DNA of 64,000 nt from Streptomyces sp. GESEQ-35 (GCF_017948485.1 NZ_JAFFSX010000013.1:186001-250000); one strand, 5' to 3'. Numbered from the stretch's first letter, positions 25,845 to 34,368 are shown. A program made the numbers and translations. The notes: generated by a model not told the origin, from the letters alone.

Positions 25845-26683
25845 CGGATCTCCTCGGGGTCGAGCCCCTGGTCGCGCAGTGCCTTGCGTACCTCTTCGCC
25901 GATGTCCCCGCGCAGGCTGTGGCGCAGCTCGGCGGCGGTCGGGTCGGTCACGTCCCGGGGCCTGGGCAGGTCCACCGGGTAGACGGACTTGATCGACGCG
26001 GCCGGACCCGCGGTCATCACGGCGATCCGGTCGGCGAGCAGAATCGCCTCGTCGATGTCGTGCGTGACGAACACGACGGTGCAGCCCGAGACGCGCCGGA
26101 TACGGTCCATCTCCTCCTGCATCACCTGCCGGGTCTGCGCGTCCAGCGCCCCGAACGGCTCGTCCATCAGCACCACGCTCGGCTCACCCGCCAGCACGCG
26201 CGCGATCTGCACCCGCTGCCGCATACCGCCGGACAGCTGGCCGGGGAACCGGTCGGCGCAGTGCCGCAGCCCGACCAGCCCCAGGTACTCGTCGGCCAGC
26301 GCCGACTGTTCGGCACGGGACCTGCCGCGCATCCGGGGGCCGAACACCACGTTCTGCCGGACGGTCAGCCAGTCGAAGAGGGCTTCGCTGCTCTGGAAGA
26401 CCATGCCGAGTTCCGGATCCGGCCCGGTCACCGGGGCGCCGTCGACGGTGAGGCTGCCCGCGTACGGCTCGACGAACCCGGCCAGCGCCGACAGCAGGGT
26501 GGACTTGCCGCAGCCGCTCGGCCCGAGCAGACAGAGGAACTCCCCGGCGGCGATGTCGAGCGACACCCCCTGTACGGCGTGGAAGGAGCCGAACCGGATG
26601 TCGACCTCCTCGACACGGACGGCCGCACCGCGCGTGCCGTCCGTCCGGGTGGGCATCGGGTCGGCCTGGATGGCCTTGGTCAT
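25841..26683 (-). CDS. ABC importer ATPase (NitT/TauT/SsuB type)
   Basis: A 280-residue nucleotide-binding subunit with Walker A LLGPSGCGKSTLL, Q-loop MVFQSSEALFDWL, signature LSGGMRQRVQIARVL, Walker B VVLMDEPFGALD and switch FVTHDIDEA. ATG 26683 follows an AAGGGA ribosome-binding site. The upstream promoter carries the regulon motif and a TACGGT hexamer. Confidence 0.93.
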   Translation of the reverse strand: MTKAIQADPMPTRTDGTRGAAVRVEEVDIRFGSFHAVQGVSLDIAAGEFLCLLGPSGCGKSTLLSALAGFVEPYAGSLTVDGAPVTGPDPELGMVFQSSEALFDWLTVRQNVVFGPRMRGRSRAEQSALADEYLGLVGLRHCADRFPGQLSGGMRQRVQIARVLAGEPSVVLMDEPFGALDAQTRQVMQEEMDRIRRVSGCTVVFVTHDIDEAILLADRIAVMTAGPAASIKSVYPVDLPRPRDVTDPTAAELRHSLRGDIGEEVRKALRDQGLDPEEIR

Positions 26684-26753
26684 CACGATCCCTTCGTTTG
26701 CCGGATGTCGGAACACCGGGGTGCGGGCTTTGGTAGGGCCCCGGAATCGTCGA

Positions 26754-26806
26754 ACCGTAGAACGGCGTGCCGCACGCGGGCACGGATTCGGTCCGTTGAA
26801 CGGGAC
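26754..26806 (-). promoter_or_regulatory. Regulon operator and promoter of the ABC importer operon
   Basis: Gene-wise the motif (26806-26791) is GTCCCGTTCAACGGAC. Its CGG ends 33 nt before TACGGT (26759-26754). It shares the divergent region with the oxygenase promoter, whose own copy starts 49 bp further right. Confidence 0.68.
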
Positions 26807-26839
26807 GCCCCGCGCTCACCCGCCGCCGGATACCGCCCG

Positions 26840-26891
26840 GTCTGCTGAGCGGAACAGGTCCGTGGCCGGACCCGGCGCGTCGGCCGAAGCT
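26840..26891 (+). promoter_or_regulatory. Regulon operator and promoter of the Rieske oxygenase operon
   Basis: The motif GTCTGCTGAGCGGAAC (26840-26855) has the same core. Its CGG ends 33 nt before GAAGCT (26886-26891). A leader of roughly 35 bases with an AGGAGG ribosome-binding site leads to ATG 26933. Confidence 0.62.
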
Positions 26892-26932
26892 CTACGCCAT
26901 GTTCCGACGACGGCAGCAGGAGGTCGCGCACG

Positions 26933-28153
26933 ATGACCACGGGTGAGAGCTCGCCCGCCCCCAAGAGGACGGGCCGGACGGGGCGCGGCACCACCGGGCA
27001 GCCCGGTCGGCAGGACTGGACGTCATGGCCCCACTACGACGCGGCGGGCACGGGCTTTCGCGGCTACTGGTATCCGGTCACCTGGTCCAGCCACATCACC
27101 GGAAAACCGCTCCCGTTCACCATCTGCGGCGAGAAGATCACGCTGATACGGGACGGCGGCACGGCGTACGCGCTGCACAACCGCTGCCCGCACCGCGGCG
27201 TACCGCTCTCCGAGGGCGACCAGCAGTTCCCCGGCACCGTCAGCTGCCCGTACCACGGCTGGACCTTCGACCTGCCCACCGGCAAGCTGGCCGCGGTCAT
27301 CACCGACGGGCCGGGCTGCCGGCTGACCGGCAAGGTCTCGGTGCGGACGTATCCCGTCGAGGAGCGCCTCGGCATGGTGTGGGTCTACATCGCCGTCGCC
27401 GACGAGGAACCCCACCCCATCGACACGCAGCTGCCCGAGGAACTCGTCGGCAACGGCTTCGTGATGGGCGGCCGGATCGAACCCCGCGGCGGCAACTGGC
27501 GCTTCGCCTGCGAGAACGGCTTCGACGAGGGCCACGCCAAGTACCTGCACCGCACGGCACTGTGGCGGCTGTTCAAGCCGATGCCGACCTGGAACATCAC
27601 CAGGGTCGTCCCCCAGGGCAGATGGATCTTCCGCGTCCAGGACGAGGTCCACTGGGAGGCCGACTTCCCCGGCGTCGGCCACTGGTCCAACAAGCGCTGG
27701 TGGAAGAAGCAGCCGCCGAAGGAGACCTTCAACATCGGCAACACCGGCAAACCGGACAAGGTCGACCCGGTCATCGAAGCGCAGGAGTTCCCCGGCTTCG
27801 CTTCCCTGTCCATGCCGGGCGTGCTGCGCATCGCCTACCCGAACTTCATCCACTACGAGTTCTACGTCCCCGTCGACGCCGACCACCACCGCTATGTCGG
27901 CGTGATGGTCAACTTCACCGAGGGCTGGCAGACACTCGGCTTCTACGCCAAGTACCTGGGCGCCATCCGCTGGCTGTTCCACGGCCAGTTCTCCGGCCAG
28001 GACGCCTGGATGGTCGACGTCACCGACGCACCCCCGGAGAAGCTCTACCGCCCCGACATCTCGCTGACCGCCTGGCGGAACCTCAGCGAGGAGGAGTACG
28101 CCAAGAAGCTGGCCGCGACCGGCGCCAACCCCCCTGCTGAAGAGAAGGCATGA
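26933..28153 (+). CDS. Rieske non-heme iron oxygenase, CarAa/2-oxoquinoline monooxygenase-like
   Basis: A 406-residue terminal oxygenase. The Rieske 2Fe-2S site is Cys85-x-His87 (RCPHRG) and Cys105-x2-His108 (SCPYHGWTFD). The mononuclear iron site is in ENGFDEGHAKYLH (about 196-206). The start (WPHYDAAGTGFRGYWYPV) and layout resemble the homotrimeric carbazole 1,9a-dioxygenase/2-oxoquinoline 8-monooxygenase group, which act on N-heteroaromatics. No small beta subunit is present, as in that group. Electrons probably come from the reductase and ferredoxin at 34430-35774. It is first gene of a chain with four-base overlaps. Confidence 0.9.
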   Translation: MTTGESSPAPKRTGRTGRGTTGQPGRQDWTSWPHYDAAGTGFRGYWYPVTWSSHITGKPLPFTICGEKITLIRDGGTAYALHNRCPHRGVPLSEGDQQFPGTVSCPYHGWTFDLPTGKLAAVITDGPGCRLTGKVSVRTYPVEERLGMVWVYIAVADEEPHPIDTQLPEELVGNGFVMGGRIEPRGGNWRFACENGFDEGHAKYLHRTALWRLFKPMPTWNITRVVPQGRWIFRVQDEVHWEADFPGVGHWSNKRWWKKQPPKETFNIGNTGKPDKVDPVIEAQEFPGFASLSMPGVLRIAYPNFIHYEFYVPVDADHHRYVGVMVNFTEGWQTLGFYAKYLGAIRWLFHGQFSGQDAWMVDVTDAPPEKLYRPDISLTAWRNLSEEEYAKKLAATGANPPAEEKA

Positions 28154-28272
28154 CCATGGGCCGCACCCTGCTCACCCTGCTGGCCGGGGCCGCGATCGCC
28201 GTCGGGCTCCCCCTGGCCAAAAAGCGCTTCGCGCGCACCACCATGACCCAGGTCCACAGGATCAACCAGTGA
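28150..28272 (+). CDS. Small single-helix membrane protein (40 residues)
   Basis: A short gene in perfect operon geometry: its ATG overlaps the oxygenase stop (ATGA, 28150-28153) and its TGA overlaps the GTG of the next gene (GTGA, 28269-28272). AGAGAAGG precedes the start. The product has one hydrophobic helix (about residues 6-23, LLTLLAGAAIAVGLPLA) followed by the positive stretch KKRFAR, so the C-terminus should lie in the cytoplasm. I do not recognise a family. It may anchor the oxygenase system at the membrane or assist the importer; this is inference. Confidence 0.75.
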   Translation: MTMGRTLLTLLAGAAIAVGLPLAKKRFARTTMTQVHRINQ

Positions 28273-29579
28273 CCGGCGACGGCCTCGCGGGGCTCGACGC
28301 CCGGCGGCGCGCCTGGACCGAGGAGGCCTGGCGGCATGTCACCGGCGACCGTCTGCGCGAGCTGATCACCGGCCTCGTCGGCATCCCGAGCCCGACCGGC
28401 GACGAGGCGCCGCTCGCCGCGCACATCGCCGACACGCTGGGACGTCACGCCGTGGTCCAGTCCCTCGACGACCGGCAGGCCAACGCCTTCGCCCGTCTCC
28501 GCGGCGACGGAACCGGACCCGACCTCATGCTGTACGCGCCCATCGACACCCTCACCGTGGGGGAGGAGAGCGAGGATCTCCCCTGGATCGGCCCGGAGTT
28601 GCGCGACGACATGCGCCCGAAGGCCTTGGCGGACGGCGATCTGGTCACCGGCCTCGGCGCCTCCAACCCCAAGGGCCACGCCGCCTGCGTGATGATGGCC
28701 GCCGAGGCGATCGCCCGCGCCGGCCTGCCGCTCACCGGCGACCTGGTCGCGGCGTTCGGCGCGGGCGGCATGCCCACGAACGCCCGGCCGGGCAGTACGA
28801 GGCTCAACACCGGCCAGGGCGTGGGCTGTTCGTTCCTCCTGGAGCAGGGCGTGTGGACCGATTACGCCATAATCGCCAAGCCCGGCTGGACGGTCTCCTG
28901 GGACGAGGTCGGCCTCGTCTGGTTCGAGGTCACGGTCCGCGGCACGCACACCTACGTCGGCTCACGCCATCGCCTGCCGTACGACAACGCCATCGCCCGC
29001 GCCGGCGAGGTCGCCCGGCATCTGGAGGAGTGGTTCGTCGAGTACGCCGAGCGCCACACCGGCGGCACCGTCGCACCGCAGGGCATCGTCTCCTCCGTGC
29101 GCGGCGGCTGGCCGCGCATGGCCGCGGTCACCCCGGCCGCCTGCACCCTCCGCGTGGACCTGCGCATCGGCCCCGACACCACGCCGATGCAGGCCAAACG
29201 GGAGTTCCTCGCCGCCCTCGACAAGCTGCCGGGGGACGTCACCGCCGAGATGGTCCTGGCCGTCCCCGGCACCCGGACCGACCCGGACAGCTGGATCTGC
29301 CGTACGGCCATGGCGAGTTGGGAGGCCGTCGAGGGCCGGGAGCACGAGGTGATCCCGGGCAACAGCGGAGCCACCGACGCCAACATCCTGCGCGGCCGCG
29401 GTATCCCCACGGTGCGGGTCGGCATGCCGAAGGTCACGGACGCGCCCTTCGAGATCGACTTCGCGCGGGGGATGAACACCGTCTCCGTACGGGCCATGGA
29501 GAAGCTGACGCGCCATCTGGTGCGTACGGCGGTCGACACCGTCACCCGCAGGCGCACCGAGCTGGAGGAACCCGCATGA
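28269..29579 (+). CDS. M20 peptidase-fold protein lacking the metal site
   Basis: A 436-residue protein with the M20/ArgE/DapE length and overall pattern (two domains, IPSPTGDE near 40, GNSGATDA near 370). The zinc ligands are not there: the usual H-x-D reads P91-I-D93 (YAPIDT), the bridging Asp is Asn133 (ASNPKGH), the Glu-Glu pair is replaced by GAGG at 164-167, the acid of the GEPT region reads AKPG, and the late His region reads RGMNTVS. The frame is intact and coupled by overlaps on both sides, so it is not a simple pseudogene. It may be a binding protein or a metal-free enzyme for a pathway amide. Confidence 0.85.
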   Translation: MTGDGLAGLDARRRAWTEEAWRHVTGDRLRELITGLVGIPSPTGDEAPLAAHIADTLGRHAVVQSLDDRQANAFARLRGDGTGPDLMLYAPIDTLTVGEESEDLPWIGPELRDDMRPKALADGDLVTGLGASNPKGHAACVMMAAEAIARAGLPLTGDLVAAFGAGGMPTNARPGSTRLNTGQGVGCSFLLEQGVWTDYAIIAKPGWTVSWDEVGLVWFEVTVRGTHTYVGSRHRLPYDNAIARAGEVARHLEEWFVEYAERHTGGTVAPQGIVSSVRGGWPRMAAVTPAACTLRVDLRIGPDTTPMQAKREFLAALDKLPGDVTAEMVLAVPGTRTDPDSWICRTAMASWEAVEGREHEVIPGNSGATDANILRGRGIPTVRVGMPKVTDAPFEIDFARGMNTVSVRAMEKLTRHLVRTAVDTVTRRRTELEEPA

Positions 29580-30532
29580 CCGAGATCGTCCTGGGCGTGG
29601 GCGCGTCGCACAGCACGCTGATGAACACCCACTGGGAGCAGACCCTCCACAAGGACCGGGCCGAGCGGTTCCGGGACGCGCTGAAGGCCGCGCGCGACGA
29701 ACTCGCCGCCGCCCGGCCCGACACGGTGATCCTGGTCGGCTCCAACCACTTCCGCGGCTTCTGGCTCGACCTCATCCCCAGCTTCACCATCGGCGTCGGT
29801 GAGTGCGTCGCGAGCGGGGAGTCCGGCACCCCGAAGGGGCCCCAGCCGGTGGATGTGCCGCTCGCCCGTCACATAGCCAACTCCCTTGTGGAGAGCGGGC
29901 GTTTCGACGCGGCCTTCTCCGCCCGCCTCCAGATCGACCACGGCCAGTCGCACGCCATCCAGTACCTCCTCGACGGCCTCGACGTCGAGATCGTGCCGCT
30001 CGTGGTCAACGTCTTCGCCCACCCGCTGCCGACCCTGGAGCGCAGCGAGCAACTCGGCCGTGCGATCCGGGAAGCCGTGCTGGCCTTCCCCGAAGACCGC
30101 AGGGTGGCCGTGATCGGCTCCGGCGGCCTCTCGCACCGGCTGCCCTGGCCCGACTGGCGCGAACCGCACGGCGACGACGAGGAGTTCATGGTCGGCGCCT
30201 GGCTCGACGGCCGCGACAACTGGCAGGACTACGACGCCCGCCGCCGCGAGATCATCCGCGCCGCCGAGGCCGCCCTCAACCCCGAGTGGGACGACGAGTT
30301 CCTGTCGCTGGTCGAGCGCGGCGAGACCCACCGCATCACCCGCCTCACCACCGAGGAACTGGAGAAGACGGCCGGCAACGGAGCGCAGGAGATCCGCACC
30401 TGGCTGCTGATGTCCGCGCTGCTCGACCACGTACCCGGCCGGCGCCTGGTCTACGAGCCGATGCCCGAGTGGCTCACCGGGATGGCCGTCGCCGTCCTGG
30501 ACCCCGTACACCCCGAGGAGAGGAACACATGA
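29576..30532 (+). CDS. LigB-type (class III) extradiol ring-cleavage dioxygenase
   Basis: A 318-residue protein of the LigB/MhpB superfamily, which opens catechol-like rings next to the diol with non-heme Fe(II). Likely iron and catalytic histidines are in ASHSTLM (His12), GSNHFRGF and IDHGQSHA, with GSGGLSHRLP later. The MhpB/LigB branch handles substituted catechols and protocatechuates. ATGA overlap with the gene before and after. Ring hydroxylation by the Rieske oxygenase followed by this cleavage and a C-C hydrolase gives a standard meta-cleavage order. Confidence 0.9.
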   Translation: MTEIVLGVGASHSTLMNTHWEQTLHKDRAERFRDALKAARDELAAARPDTVILVGSNHFRGFWLDLIPSFTIGVGECVASGESGTPKGPQPVDVPLARHIANSLVESGRFDAAFSARLQIDHGQSHAIQYLLDGLDVEIVPLVVNVFAHPLPTLERSEQLGRAIREAVLAFPEDRRVAVIGSGGLSHRLPWPDWREPHGDDEEFMVGAWLDGRDNWQDYDARRREIIRAAEAALNPEWDDEFLSLVERGETHRITRLTTEELEKTAGNGAQEIRTWLLMSALLDHVPGRRLVYEPMPEWLTGMAVAVLDPVHPEERNT

Positions 30533-31386
30533 GCATCTGGACCGAACTGTCGGGCATCGACTACCGGCACGCCTACGTCGAGACCGGCGGCTTCAAGACC
30601 CGCGCCCTGCAAGCAGGTCCCGAGGACGGCGAGCACGTCGTGTTCCTGCACGGCACGACCGGACACCTCGAAGCGTTCGTACGGAACATCCCGGCGCACG
30701 CCTCGGCCGGCTACCGCTGCCACGCCATCGACATGCTGGGCCACGGCTATACGGGGAAGCCGGATCGCCCGGGTGAAATCCCGGCGTACGTCGAGCACTT
30801 GATGTCGTACCTGGACGCCGTGGGCGCTGAGCGAGCGCATCTGGTCGGTGAATCGCTGGGCGGCTGGGTGGGATCCTGGGCGGCGAGCGAGTACCCGGAC
30901 CGGGTCGCCTCCCTCCAACTCCTGTGCATGGGCGGCACGAAGATCAACCCGCAGGTGATGGAGCGGCTGAAGACCTCGACGCGGGCCGCCGCCCTGGAGG
31001 ACGACGTGTCCTTCACCCGGGAGCGGCTGCGGCTGCTGTGGGCCGAGTGGGACGACGACCTCGGCGAGGAGCTGACGAAGATCCGCTACGAGATCTACCA
31101 CCACCCCGACTTCCAGCGGAACCTGCACAATCTGCTGGCCCTCCAGGAGGTGGAGACGCGCGAGCGCAACCTGCTCCGGCCGGACCGGATGGCGCGCATC
31201 AAGGCGCCGACCCTGATCGTCTGGGGCAACAAGAACCCGTTCGGGGACGTCCCGGAGGCCGAGGCCATCGCCGCCGCGATACCCGGCGCCCGGCTTGAGT
31301 TGTTCAACGGGTGCGGGCACTGGCCGCAGCACGAGAAGGCGGACCGCTACAACCCGCTCAGCCTGGCCTTCCTGGCCGAAGTCTGA
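30529..31386 (+). CDS. Alpha/beta hydrolase, ring-cleavage-product type
   Basis: A 285-residue hydrolase with the oxyanion motif HGTTGHLEAFVRN, MLGHGYTGKPD, the nucleophile elbow GESLGG, an acid after LIVWGNKNPFGDV and the final His in FNGCGHWPQHE. It resembles 2-hydroxymuconic-semialdehyde or dienol hydrolases. It starts inside the dioxygenase stop (ATGA). It is the second such hydrolase of the regulon, the other being at 23149-24021, so the pathway may have two hydrolytic steps. Confidence 0.88.
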   Translation: MSIWTELSGIDYRHAYVETGGFKTRALQAGPEDGEHVVFLHGTTGHLEAFVRNIPAHASAGYRCHAIDMLGHGYTGKPDRPGEIPAYVEHLMSYLDAVGAERAHLVGESLGGWVGSWAASEYPDRVASLQLLCMGGTKINPQVMERLKTSTRAAALEDDVSFTRERLRLLWAEWDDDLGEELTKIRYEIYHHPDFQRNLHNLLALQEVETRERNLLRPDRMARIKAPTLIVWGNKNPFGDVPEAEAIAAAIPGARLELFNGCGHWPQHEKADRYNPLSLAFLAEV

Positions 31387-31430
31387 CCCTCCGGGCTGCG
31401 GTCATCACGAATTAACAACCCCGCCCATGG

Positions 31431-31455
31431 CCCTGATCAGGGAATCCGTGATTCC
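31431..31455. promoter_or_regulatory. Two abutting palindromes upstream of the IclR-type gene
   Basis: CCCTGATCAGGG (31431-31442) is a perfect 12-bp palindrome. It shares its last two bases with GGAATCCGTGATTCC (31441-31455), a perfect repeat with 6-bp arms. They differ from the motif found at the other promoters and may be a site for autoregulation or for another regulator. Confidence 0.45.
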
Positions 31456-31558
31456 GTGAGGGGATCGGATTCAGCCAAGAGCCGCGTTCCGCGAAAGGCA
31501 GCCGCAGGGCACCTGGAAAGCAACTGGAAGGCAACGGATCGACCGGGAGGTTCTTCCC

Positions 31559-32383
31559 ATGACCGTCACCACCGTCGGCCGCGCCGGCACTGTACCCGCT
31601 GTACGTGCCGTGACCGGCTCGGCGATTCCCCGGGAAGCGGTTCCCGGCCCGGACCCGATGAACTCGGTCCTCGGCAAGGTCAGACCGATCCTGGAGGCGT
31701 TCACCGCCGAGGACGACAGTCTCTCCCTCGCCGAGCTGGTGCGCAGGACCGGCGTCGCCAAGGCCACCGTGCACCGGCTCGCCCAGGAGCTGGTGATGTG
31801 GGGACTCCTGGAACGTGCGGGCTGCGACTACCGGCTCGGGCTGCGCCTGTTCGAGATCGGCCAGCGCGTGCACCGGCAGCGCATCCTGCGCGAGGTGGCC
31901 CAGCCGTATATGGAGGACCTGCTGCTGGCCACCCAGGAGACGATCCACTTCGCCATCCACGACAGCCTCGACGTCGTGTACCTGGAGAAACTCTTCCCGC
32001 ACCGTGGGCTGAACGAGGAGTCCCGGGTCGCCGGCCGGCTGCCGCTGTACTGCACGGCCACCGGCAAGGCGATCCTGGCCTTCTCCCCGCCCGCCCTGTT
32101 CGCCGAGGTGGTCAGGAACGGGCTGAAGCCCTTCACCCGCCACACGGTGACCCTGCCGGGCCGGCTGCGGGCCCAACTGGAGCGGATCAGGGCGGAGGGC
32201 TTCGCCATCGAGGCCGAGGAGATCCGCCTCGGCTACACCAGCATGGCCGTGCCGGTCTTCAGCCGCCAGGACACGCTCGTCGGCGCGCTGTCCATCACCG
32301 CGCCCACCTACCGGATGGACCCCTCGGGCCACGCCGTCGCGCTGCGCGCCGCGGCTCTGGGCATCAGCCGGTCGCTGCGGTGA
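31559..32383 (+). CDS. IclR-family regulator of the catabolic regulon
   Basis: A 274-residue IclR-type regulator. An N-terminal extension of about 33 residues precedes a winged helix (SLAELVRRTGVAKATVHRLAQELVMWGLLER) and the effector-binding domain (GRLPLYCTATGKAILAF, GYTSMAVPVF, GALSITAP). Such proteins often sense an aromatic acid and bind 15-17-bp palindromes close to the -35 region, which is where the shared motif lies. GGGAGG precedes ATG 31559; ATG 31658 is a shorter option. It overlaps the next gene by GTGA, so it is co-expressed with the hydratase subunits. Confidence 0.9.
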   Translation: MTVTTVGRAGTVPAVRAVTGSAIPREAVPGPDPMNSVLGKVRPILEAFTAEDDSLSLAELVRRTGVAKATVHRLAQELVMWGLLERAGCDYRLGLRLFEIGQRVHRQRILREVAQPYMEDLLLATQETIHFAIHDSLDVVYLEKLFPHRGLNEESRVAGRLPLYCTATGKAILAFSPPALFAEVVRNGLKPFTRHTVTLPGRLRAQLERIRAEGFAIEAEEIRLGYTSMAVPVFSRQDTLVGALSITAPTYRMDPSGHAVALRAAALGISRSLR

Positions 32384-32928
32384 GCGCGGCACTGGACGAG
32401 GTGCTCGCAAGGGCCCGGAAGCTGATCGGGGAGTGGGACGGCGAGGACTGCGGCGTCCTGAGCGTGAAGGAGTTCTGCCGGTACGCCGCCGCCCTCAACG
32501 ACGGCGACTACATCCGCCGGGCCCGCGCCCAGGAGGCCGCCGGGGAGCGGGTCGTCGCCCCGCCGCTCTTCGTCGCCGGGACGCTGAGCTGGCAGGACGG
32601 CCCGACCGAGGACGCCCTGCAACGCGACGGGCTCGCCGCCAGGGAAGCTCCCTGCACCGACGGCCTGCCGGTACGCCATGTGCACGGCGGCCAGTCGGTC
32701 CGGCTGGGCAGGCCACCGGTCGCGGGCATCCGGGTCACCGCGTCCCGGGCCATCACCTCCGCCGACCAACGGCGCGGCCGGTCCGGCGAGTTCGTGCTGC
32801 TCGGTGTGACCACCCGCTTCACCGCGGAGGACGGAGAGGAACTCATGGCCATGGACGAGACGATCGTCGTGCTCGACCTGCCCGGCACAGGTGCCGAAAG
32901 CGACGAGGGCAGCGGAGCCGCCGCGTGA
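32380..32928 (+). CDS. MaoC-like dehydratase, N-terminal half (FAS1-like) subunit
   Basis: A 182-residue protein resembling the N-terminal hot-dog domain of two-domain MaoC/HTD2-type hydratases (RYAAALNDGDYIRR, APPLFVAG, VRHVHGGQSVRLGRPPVAG, VTASRAITSADQRRGRSGEFVLLGVTTRF). The catalytic hot-dog unit is expected in the partner at 32925. GTG 32380 overlaps the IclR-type stop and the stop overlaps the partner's GTG. Together they probably hydrate or dehydrate an enoyl-CoA in the lower pathway. Confidence 0.82.
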   Translation: MSAALDEVLARARKLIGEWDGEDCGVLSVKEFCRYAAALNDGDYIRRARAQEAAGERVVAPPLFVAGTLSWQDGPTEDALQRDGLAAREAPCTDGLPVRHVHGGQSVRLGRPPVAGIRVTASRAITSADQRRGRSGEFVLLGVTTRFTAEDGEELMAMDETIVVLDLPGTGAESDEGSGAAA

Positions 32929-33347
32929 CCGCTCCCACCGCCGGACAGATCTGCCCGCCCCGCGGCTACTCCCACAGCCGAGTCCAGCTCTTCCGGTTCA
33001 GCGCCGTGTCCTGGAACTCCCACCGCATCCACTACGACGCCGGGTTCGCGGCGTCCGAGGGCTTCGGGGACGTCGTCGTCCAGTCCACCCTGCACGGCGA
33101 GAGCGTCACCCGGTACGCCCTCGACTGGGCCGGGCCCGAAGCCGAGCTGGCGTCGGTGAGCTGGCGCAACCGGGCCACCGCCGTGGCAGGTGAGCCGCTC
33201 ACCTGGACCGCGACGGTGCGCTCGGTCGAGCCCGGCGACGACGGAGCCCGGGTGACGCTGGACGTCTCCGTCCTCAAGGACGACGACGTACCCTGCGTCA
33301 CCGGGCACGTCGAACTCACTTGGCGTGCTGCTCGTACCAGCCCTTGA
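32925..33347 (+). CDS. MaoC-like dehydratase, C-terminal catalytic half
   Basis: A 140-residue hot-dog domain with the hydratase 2 pattern (FSAVSWNSHRIHYDAGFAA...DVVVQSTLHG), in which the Asp and His of the family active site are recognisable. It forms a split pair with the preceding gene. Its last 32 bp overlap the 3' end of the convergent binding-protein gene. Confidence 0.83.
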   Translation: MTAPTAGQICPPRGYSHSRVQLFRFSAVSWNSHRIHYDAGFAASEGFGDVVVQSTLHGESVTRYALDWAGPEAELASVSWRNRATAVAGEPLTWTATVRSVEPGDDGARVTLDVSVLKDDDVPCVTGHVELTWRAARTSP

Positions 33348-34296
33348 GCAGGGTGGTCTGGAGGTCCGGCGACTGCTTGAGCAGTTTCCGTTCGAGGAAG
33401 AAGTCGACGATCTTCTTCGACGCGGCGATGTCCGCGTCGTTGATGCCGCGCGCGGCGAAGTTGATCTCCGGCAGTACCTTCACCGTCTGATCCTCGGGCA
33501 GCTTGACCTGCTTGTTGGAGGCCTGCGCCGCCGCGGTGGGGTCGTCGGTGACGATCTTGTCGGCCTCGGCCACCACCTTGAAGATCTTGCCGGCGACGTC
33601 TTCGTTGTCCTTGAGCCAGCTCTGGTCGGCCAGCAGCCACTGCACGTACCTCACCCCGAAGTCACCGATGCGCCCGGCGATGTGACCGCCCGCCGCGTCA
33701 CCGCGCGCTGCCCACGGCTCGTAGAGGATGTAGCCGTCGATGGAGCCCTGCTCCAGCATTCCGGGGATCTCCGGCGGCGAACTCTCCAGGATCTTCACGG
33801 AGTCCGGGTCGATGCCGTTGTGCAGCAGGTACTGGTGCGTCGAGTAGAGGCCGAGGCCGCCGATCGCCGCCATGGTCTTGATCTGCTTCGGTGAGTCGAT
33901 GCCGTCCCGCAGGACGACCTTGAGGTAGCGGTCGGAGGACTGGAAGACCCCGAGGGCCCGTAGGTCGGGATTGGTGACCATCAGCGGCAGGGCGGAGGAG
34001 TCGGAGTTGAGTCCGATCTGCGCGGTGCCCGCCGACACGGCCTCCGACGCCGCCGGACCGCCCTCGGTCTTCACCAGCTCGACGTTGACGCCCGCCTTGG
34101 TGAACATGCCGCGCTCCACGGCGAGATAGAGGGGGGCGTACGAGGCGTCGACACCGAGGGCGAGACGCACCGTCGGTTTGCCCGCCGCCGACACCCCCGC
34201 CGAGTCGGTCGTCCCGGCCGTACAGGCCGTGGTGAGAGCCAGCGCCGCGCAGGCGGCGGCGAGGGCGCTTCTTCTGCTGATCCGTACTGTCTGCAT
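33316..34296 (-). CDS. Tat-exported lipoprotein substrate-binding protein of the importer (NitT/TauT/SsuA type)
   Basis: A 326-residue binding protein. The signal has a twin-arginine motif (ISRRSAL), a hydrophobic stretch and a lipobox-like TTAC with Cys about residue 25. The mature part matches SsuA/NrtA/TauA-like proteins (LGVDASYAPLYLAVERGMFTKAGVNVELV, GLNSDSSALPLMV, GYILYEPWAARG). Import by Tat suggests folding before export. ATG 34296 follows GGGAG. It completes the importer whose permease and ATPase lie at 25023-26683, and its promoter carries the regulon motif. Confidence 0.9.
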   Translation of the reverse strand: MQTVRISRRSALAAACAALALTTACTAGTTDSAGVSAAGKPTVRLALGVDASYAPLYLAVERGMFTKAGVNVELVKTEGGPAASEAVSAGTAQIGLNSDSSALPLMVTNPDLRALGVFQSSDRYLKVVLRDGIDSPKQIKTMAAIGGLGLYSTHQYLLHNGIDPDSVKILESSPPEIPGMLEQGSIDGYILYEPWAARGDAAGGHIAGRIGDFGVRYVQWLLADQSWLKDNEDVAGKIFKVVAEADKIVTDDPTAAAQASNKQVKLPEDQTVKVLPEINFAARGINDADIAASKKIVDFFLERKLLKQSPDLQTTLLKGWYEQHAK

Positions 34297-34316
34297 GTCC
34301 GCACTCCCGTGGCCGG

Positions 34317-34368
34317 AATTCTCGTGCCGCAGACGCTCCCAGCCCGTGCGCGGTCCGCTAAGCGACAT
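34317..34368 (-). promoter_or_regulatory. Regulon operator and promoter of the binding-protein gene
   Basis: Gene-wise the motif (34368-34353) is ATGTCGCTTAGCGGAC, the least conserved copy in its left half. Its CGG ends 32 nt before AGAATT (34322-34317). The next motif, for the opposite gene, begins one base away. Confidence 0.55.
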
